Assembly: GCF_006442965.1 (NCBI RefSeq)
Contig: NZ_VFWX01000004.1
Span: 186,001 to 250,000 of the forward strand
Source: Mesorhizobium sp. CU3
GTDB taxonomy: Bacteria; Pseudomonadota; Alphaproteobacteria; Rhizobiales; Rhizobiaceae
Length of the DNA stretch: 64,000 nt
Direction of reading: 5' to 3'
In this document: positions 60,243-64,000 of the stretch, one piece after another
Layout of the letters: the number at the start of each line of letters is the position of its first letter
How positions within the stretch are numbered: position 1 is the first letter of the stretch
The notes under the pieces: model-generated
Seen by the model: only the letters and a program-made list of their open reading frames with translations
Database searches by the model: none
Told to the model about the DNA's origin: nothing
Translations under genes and position numbers: made by a program

Positions 60243-60761
60243 ATGGATCTTTCGGGCGAATATGTCATCGAAGCGCCACCGGCGCGCGTGCGGATCGCGC
60301 TGAAGGATCCGCGCATCCTGCAAATCCGCATCCCGGACAGCACGGAACCGACGCGCATATCCGAGCACGGGTCGGCGACCTCGGTATCGCCGTCACCCGA
60401 CGAGCCGCCGGTCGGCAAGCTCGAACTGACCGAAACACAAGCGCCCGATTGCTTTGGGCTCACGTGCCGGTTCGGCAACGGCGAGGCCAATGTGTGGGCG
60501 CGGTTGATGCTCTCGGCGATCGATGCGGGAACCCGCGTTACCTACACGATCGAAACCGGCGCAGGCAGCGATTTCTCCCGGCTGGTGCAAAGCGTCGTCG
60601 AAGGCGACATTGCCCAATTCCTCGCCGGATTCACGGACGCTGCCGACATTGGCCATGGCTTCCGCGTTGCCGCTTCAGCACGGCCGGATGCCAATCTCGT
60701 GAGCTGGGCCAAGCTAATGTTCGGGCCGACTGAACGCGCTGGCCCCCGCACGCCGGCTTAG
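60243..60761 (+). CDS. CoxG-like SRPBCC-domain protein
   Basis: A 172-residue START/SRPBCC-fold protein of the CoxG type. The opening strand and helix LSGEYVIEAPPARVRIALKD and the later GTRVTYTIETGAGSDFSRLVQSVVEG fit CoxG, which anchors or matures molybdenum hydroxylases at the membrane. A segment rich in Pro and Ser (residues about 38-60) is an unusual insert. It lies 30 bases after the Rid gene and ends the molybdenum-hydroxylase operon. Confidence 0.8.
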   Translation: MDLSGEYVIEAPPARVRIALKDPRILQIRIPDSTEPTRISEHGSATSVSPSPDEPPVGKLELTETQAPDCFGLTCRFGNGEANVWARLMLSAIDAGTRVTYTIETGAGSDFSRLVQSVVEGDIAQFLAGFTDAADIGHGFRVAASARPDANLVSWAKLMFGPTERAGPRTPA

Positions 60762-60956
60762 ATTGCCGAGTTGGGGCCTTGGCTGTCCGTCCGCCGACAC
60801 TAGATTTAGGTTGGCTCCGCTGGCTCGACAAAATGTCGACAGAGGGCCAACCAACCGATCTTTTAAAGACACATTCATTTCTCATATTTTTTTGATATAT
60901 TATGCTTGTGCCAAAAGCATTTCCAAATGGCGTCGTGAATCGGGATCAAATATCAG

Positions 60957-61652
60957 ATGAAAAATCGCACGAGGAAGCCGGCCGCGAGCCGCGGAGGCCG
61001 GGCCACTTCAGTACCCACGAAAAACCTGACCGAACAGGCCTATGAACAGATCAAGGAAAAGCTGATATCGGCGCAATACGTTCCCGGGCAATTCCTCCAG
61101 GAAACCCAGGTATCGAGCGACCTCGGACTTGGCCGCACGCCGGTTCATCAGGCGCTACACAGGCTTCAGCAAGAGGGGCTGGTCGAGATCATTCCGCGCA
61201 AGGGCGTTCTGGTGCGCTCGGACTCGCTCAGCGAGATCTTCCTGGCGCTTGAGGCGCGGGCGCTGGTCGAACCCTATTGCGCGGCCCAATGCGCCGAGAA
61301 GATACGTGATCATGACCTTGTGGCACTCAAGGAGATTTACGGCAGCTATGAAGCGCTCCGCGATTCGGCCAACACCACGAAACTGATGGAACTCGATCGC
61401 CAGTTCCACGTGAAGGTTGCCGAGGCGACCGGCAATCGGCTGCTGGCCGACTTCCTCAAGAGCATTCACGAGCGGATGTCGCGCATATGGTTCCTGCCGC
61501 TGTGGCAGTTCCACGATTTCAAGCTCACCGGCAACGAGCATGGCAGCCTGCTTGCCGCGATCGTCAACCGCGACCCTAAAGCCGCGGCAGAGGCGATGTC
61601 CGCGCATATCGAAAGCCTGCGCCGCCGCATCATGGAAGCCGGACCCGGCTGA
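60957..61652 (+). CDS. GntR-family regulator with FCD domain
   Basis: A 231-residue GntR protein. The winged helix reads LTEQAYEQIKEKLISAQYVPGQFLQETQVSSDLGLGRTPVHQALHRLQQEGLVEI (residues about 24-78). The all-helical FCD domain has ELDRQFHVKVAEATGNRLL with the metal-binding Asp and His. It is downstream of CoxG and separated by a 195-base AT-rich gap, so it has its own promoter. It may control the molybdenum-hydroxylase operon. ATATCAGATGA sits just before its start codon. Confidence 0.87.
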   Translation: MKNRTRKPAASRGGRATSVPTKNLTEQAYEQIKEKLISAQYVPGQFLQETQVSSDLGLGRTPVHQALHRLQQEGLVEIIPRKGVLVRSDSLSEIFLALEARALVEPYCAAQCAEKIRDHDLVALKEIYGSYEALRDSANTTKLMELDRQFHVKVAEATGNRLLADFLKSIHERMSRIWFLPLWQFHDFKLTGNEHGSLLAAIVNRDPKAAAEAMSAHIESLRRRIMEAGPG

Positions 61653-61686
61653 GCGTGGGGCGGCAAGGAACGCGGTCGAAGCGGTA

Positions 61687-62250
61687 TCAGCCGCGCGGCG
61701 CCGTTAGGGAAATCCAGTCCGCGAAAGAGGCCATGAACTGGCGCAGGAACGCCTTCGAGCCCTCATTGGCAAGCACCCCACCGTCATCGATCAGGTCGCC
61801 AGCGTTGCCGAGATAGGCTTCGGGCTGCTGCATGGTCGGCACGTCGACGAAGACCAGGCATTGGCGCAAATGATGGTTCACGCCGAAGCCACCCATCGCG
61901 CCGGTCGAGAAACTGACGATCGCACCGGGTTTGCCCGCCCAGGAGTTTTTGCCATACGGCCGCGATCCGACATCGATCGCGTTCTTCAGCGCGGCCGGTA
62001 TCGAACGGTTGTGCTCCGGGGTGACGAACAGCACGGCATCGACCCCGAGCAGTTTCTTGCGCATATCCAGCCAGGCCTGCGGAGCGGCATCCTCCAGATC
62101 CGCGTTGTAGAGCGGCAGCTCGCCAATCGCGAACATCTCGATGTCGAGCGATTTAGGCGCAAGCTCGATCAGGGCGTTGGAAAGCCGCCTGCTTATTCCC
62201 TGCTCCCGTAGGCTTCCGGGAAACAATCCGACTTTGCGTTGGCCAGGCAT
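61687..62250 (-). CDS. NAD(P)H-dependent FMN reductase, ChrR/quinone reductase type
   Basis: A 187-residue flavodoxin-like reductase. The FMN loop GSLREQGISRRLSNAL, the family block PEHNRSIPAALKNAIDVGSRPYGKNSWAGKP and SFSTGAMGGFGVNHHLRQCL match ChrR/azoreductase proteins, which reduce quinones, chromate or free flavin. It is monocistronic, faces left, and shares a promoter region (62251-62476) with the small MoaF-like gene. A detoxifying role for quinones formed by ring hydroxylation is possible. Confidence 0.88.
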   Translation of the reverse strand: MPGQRKVGLFPGSLREQGISRRLSNALIELAPKSLDIEMFAIGELPLYNADLEDAAPQAWLDMRKKLLGVDAVLFVTPEHNRSIPAALKNAIDVGSRPYGKNSWAGKPGAIVSFSTGAMGGFGVNHHLRQCLVFVDVPTMQQPEAYLGNAGDLIDDGGVLANEGSKAFLRQFMASFADWISLTAPRG

Positions 62251-62384
62251 TTCAAATGTCCCTCAAATGCAGGCACGCTTGCGACGGCGAGGAACGGGCT
62301 ATCACGCGCCGGCGGACAACCGGCGCGCAACACCAAATCATTTCCAAAAAGCCGCCGCACGTGCTATTTCAACGTCGCGCAAAT

Positions 62385-62405
62385 GAAATATCAGAAGAAT
62401 TTCAT
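62385..62405. promoter_or_regulatory. TGAAAT-N9-ATTTCA palindrome
   Basis: TGAAAT (62385-62390) and ATTTCA (62400-62405) form a perfect 6-9-6 palindrome between the divergent ChrR-type and small MoaF-like genes. The geometry matches the TGATAT sites at 51559 and 54351, but the arm bases differ, so a common regulator is only a possibility. Confidence 0.35.
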
Positions 62406-62476
62406 AAGCTCAACCCCAATCGATTGCGGCGGCGCCGGCAGCGTGCACGCCCTCACGACAACCCGCAGAGGCGACC

Positions 62477-62797
62477 ATGTTCGACAACAAGACCATTCGG
62501 ATTTCCTATGACAACGGCGCCGTCTACCGCGTCACCTATCTGCCCGGCAGCCGTCTTCGCTGGACGTGCCTGGAGGGGCAGGACAAGGGCAATTCAGCCG
62601 AAGAAAGCTACAACGCGATCGAGATCGCGCCCGACATCTGGTTCGTGCATTGGATGGAAGCCGACGGCATCGCCGTCACCCAGGTCGCCCAGCCTGAGGC
62701 GGCAGTGATCAACACCACCATCATCATTCCGGCCAACCTGGTTGGAGGCGAAAAGCCGCTCGGCCTCGTGCTTTCGGGGACGATTGCCCAGGAGTAA
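62477..62797 (+). CDS. Small single-domain MoaF-like protein (copy 4 of 4)
   Basis: A 106-residue protein that looks like one MoaF N-terminal/lipocalin-like beta domain. ISYDNGAVYRVTYLPGSRLRW is followed by YNAIEIAPDIWFVHWMEADG and the strand VINTTIIIPANLV. These line up with the N-terminal halves of the three longer MoaF proteins in this window; there is no second domain. It is a free-standing gene between ChrR-type and ALDH7-type genes. Its function is unknown. Confidence 0.7.
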   Translation: MFDNKTIRISYDNGAVYRVTYLPGSRLRWTCLEGQDKGNSAEESYNAIEIAPDIWFVHWMEADGIAVTQVAQPEAAVINTTIIIPANLVGGEKPLGLVLSGTIAQE

Positions 62798-62814
62798 CTC
62801 ACCCCGCTATCGAG

Positions 62815-62849
62815 ATCGCTGCCGCAGACCTGAAGCCGGCGGCAGCGAT
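62815..62849. terminator. Stem-loop after the small MoaF-like gene
   Basis: The arms ATCGCTGCCGC (62815-62825) and GCGGCAGCGAT (62839-62849) are exact 11-bp complements around a 13-base loop. The hairpin begins 18 bases after the MoaF-like stop codon. No clear T-run follows, so termination strength is uncertain. Confidence 0.5.
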
Positions 62850-62945
62850 TGGATGAGTTCGAGCAATCGACGGATACCCAAGACTGCCCATGCGCCAGGG
62901 TCCGGATCGCTGAGCGACCGGGCCCGATAGCGAGCCGTCAGGGTC

Positions 62946-62968
62946 GAGCGGCCATCAGCGGGCCGCTC
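62946..62968. terminator. Stem-loop between converging genes
   Basis: GAGCGGCC (62946-62953) and GGCCGCTC (62961-62968) flank a seven-base loop. The hairpin lies 26 bases beyond the aldehyde dehydrogenase stop on the minus strand, so it could end that transcript, and with 62815-62849 it would isolate the converging units. Confidence 0.5.
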
Positions 62969-62993
62969 ATATCATCCACAGCCGACTATCTGC

Positions 62994-64000
62994 TTATGCT
63001 CCGAGCAGCTTGCGCCACGGCGTCTCGTCGCCCCAGTTGATGGCCACGCTCTGCCTGCGCATGTAGGATTTCCAGGATTCCGATCCGCTCGCGCGACCGC
63101 CGCCCGTTTCCTTCTCGCCGCCGAAGGCCGCGCCGATATCGGCGCCGGTCGTGCCCATGTTCACCTTGGCGATGCCGCAGTCGCTGCCGCGCGACGACAG
63201 GAAGGCCTCGATGTTGCGGATGTTGGTGCTCTGGATGCCCGACGCCAGCCCCTGAGGGACGTCGTTGTGCAGCTCCAGCGCCTCCTCGAAACTGTCGTAC
63301 TCGATGACGTAGAGGATCGGCGCGAACGTCTCGTGCTGAACGCAAGGCCAATGGTTCTTGGCCATGATGATCGTCGGCTCGACATAGTATCCGGGACCCG
63401 GCAGCACGTTGCCGCCGTAGACGACTTCGCCGCCAAGTTCCTTGGCTTCCGCGACAGCCTTCCTGAACTCCTCGATCGCCGGCTTGTCGATCAGCGGACC
63501 GATCAGGTTGCCGGGCACGAACGGGTCGCCGATCTTCACCTTGGCGTAGGCCTTCTTCAGACCCTCGACGATTTCCTTGGTGCGGCTCTTGTGGACGATA
63601 AGGCGTCGCGTGCTCGTGCAGCGCTGGCTGGTGGTGCCAAGCGCGCCGAACGTGACCGCGGCGATGGTGAGTTCGAATTCCGCGCTTTCGTCGACGATGC
63701 AGGCGTTGTTGCCCGAGCATTCGAGGATGTGGCGGCGGCCGAGATCATTGGCAAGGATCGAGGAGACGCGGCGGCCGATCTTGCTCGAACCGGTGAAGGA
63801 TATGACCCGGACCCGCTTGTCGCTGACCAGCGACTCCGAGACCTGCTCGTCGCCAGGCACGACGATCGAGAAAATCCCTTCATAGCCCAATTCGTTCATC
63901 GCCTGGTTGCACAGATGCTGCAGGGCGATCGCGGGCAAAGCCACCTTGGGGCTAGGCTTCCAGACGACCGTGTTGCCGCAGATCGCCGCGATGAAGGCAT
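62994..64000 (-). CDS. Aldehyde dehydrogenase, ALDH7 / alpha-aminoadipic semialdehyde dehydrogenase type (5' end outside window)
   Basis: The C-terminal two-thirds of an ALDH; its start lies beyond base 64000. The ALDH7 features are ECSGNNACIVDESA for the catalytic Glu block, GTTSQRCTSTRRLIVH with the catalytic Cys, PGYYVEPTII and AFGGEKETGGGRASGSESWK. ALDH7 enzymes oxidise alpha-aminoadipic semialdehyde (lysine degradation), betaine aldehyde and related aldehydes. The usual LELGGNN reads LECSGNN here. The name amaB would fit, but the substrate is not proven. Confidence 0.88.
   Translation of the reverse strand, partial: AFIAAICGNTVVWKPSPKVALPAIALQHLCNQAMNELGYEGIFSIVVPGDEQVSESLVSDKRVRVISFTGSSKIGRRVSSILANDLGRRHILECSGNNACIVDESAEFELTIAAVTFGALGTTSQRCTSTRRLIVHKSRTKEIVEGLKKAYAKVKIGDPFVPGNLIGPLIDKPAIEEFRKAVAEAKELGGEVVYGGNVLPGPGYYVEPTIIMAKNHWPCVQHETFAPILYVIEYDSFEEALELHNDVPQGLASGIQSTNIRNIEAFLSSRGSDCGIAKVNMGTTGADIGAAFGGEKETGGGRASGSESWKSYMRRQSVAINWGDETPWRKLLGA

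Noticed and set aside
60880..60900. Copy of the TGATAT-N9-ATATCA site before the GntR gene
   Set aside because: TGATAT is present at 60893, but no second arm occurs at the right spacing; only half-site similarity remains.
1..64000. Mobile element, prophage, CRISPR array or RNA genes
   Set aside because: No transposase, integrase, phage structural gene, direct-repeat array or tRNA-like cloverleaf was seen on either strand.

Overview
The window is GC-rich, densely packed and almost entirely coding. It reads as accessory catabolic and transport DNA of an alphaproteobacterium, most likely of the Rhizobiales (Mesorhizobium-like). That placement is an inference. It rests on GC and codon use, on many ABC uptake systems each paired with small-molecule catabolic enzymes, and on an intergenic palindromic element (15762-15860) of the kind scattered through rhizobial genomes. 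I see no tRNA, rRNA, CRISPR array, transposase, integrase or replication origin. No database search was run; family calls come from reading the translated sequences.

Region 1 (1-12530) looks like one MarR-controlled unit. A leftward CoA-thioester operon runs from an HMG-CoA-lyase-like gene through two enoyl-CoA hydratases, a class III CoA-transferase, an acyl-CoA ligase and a nitronate monooxygenase to a GMC oxidoreductase cut by the window edge. The MarR gene lies upstream of it. A rightward polyamine-type ABC importer with a histone-deacetylase-fold amidohydrolase diverges from MarR. Two near-identical 44-bp operator-like sequences sit in front of the two leftward transcription units and the divergent importer.

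Region 2 (12612-24489) carries a second polyamine/iron-type ABC importer, in which one of two binding-protein genes is frameshifted, a MoaF-family protein and a VOC protein, all leftward. Divergent from these are FAH hydrolase, carboxymuconolactone-decarboxylase-like, MoaF, aldehyde dehydrogenase and IclR genes. Repeated GTCCGAT-type palindromes mark the promoters. Region 3 (24577-29072) is an SsuEDACB-like set: flavin reductase, NtaA/DszA-type flavin monooxygenase and an aliphatic-sulfonate-type ABC importer. A 28-bp perfect palindrome lies upstream.

Region 4 (29459-42694) is a long leftward operon with a dipeptide-type ABC importer, three SMP-30 paralogues (two lacking the metal ligands), an isochorismatase-like protein with Ser in place of the nucleophilic Cys, an ABM-like protein, an SDR, a third MoaF protein and a MATE exporter. 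A divergent AraC regulator faces it. Region 5 (42888-51518) has a metallo-beta-lactamase-fold protein with a broken zinc motif, a LysR regulator, and a ribose/TorT-type ABC importer operon with two AhpD-like proteins, SnoaL, DoxX and RraA-like genes.

Region 6 (51619-64000) has a GMC oxidoreductase, a DUF1330 protein and an FAH hydrolase. These are followed by a three-subunit molybdenum hydroxylase, a two-domain extradiol-type dioxygenase, a cupin, a Rid-family protein, CoxG and a GntR regulator, which together fit hydroxylation and ring opening of an (N-hetero)aromatic compound. A ChrR-type flavin reductase, a small fourth MoaF-like protein and the 3' part of an ALDH7-type dehydrogenase close the window. 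The most unusual themes are the four diverged MoaF-fold proteins spread over separate catabolic islands, the group of enzymes that keep their fold but lose canonical catalytic residues, and operator-like repeats that tie neighbouring operons together.
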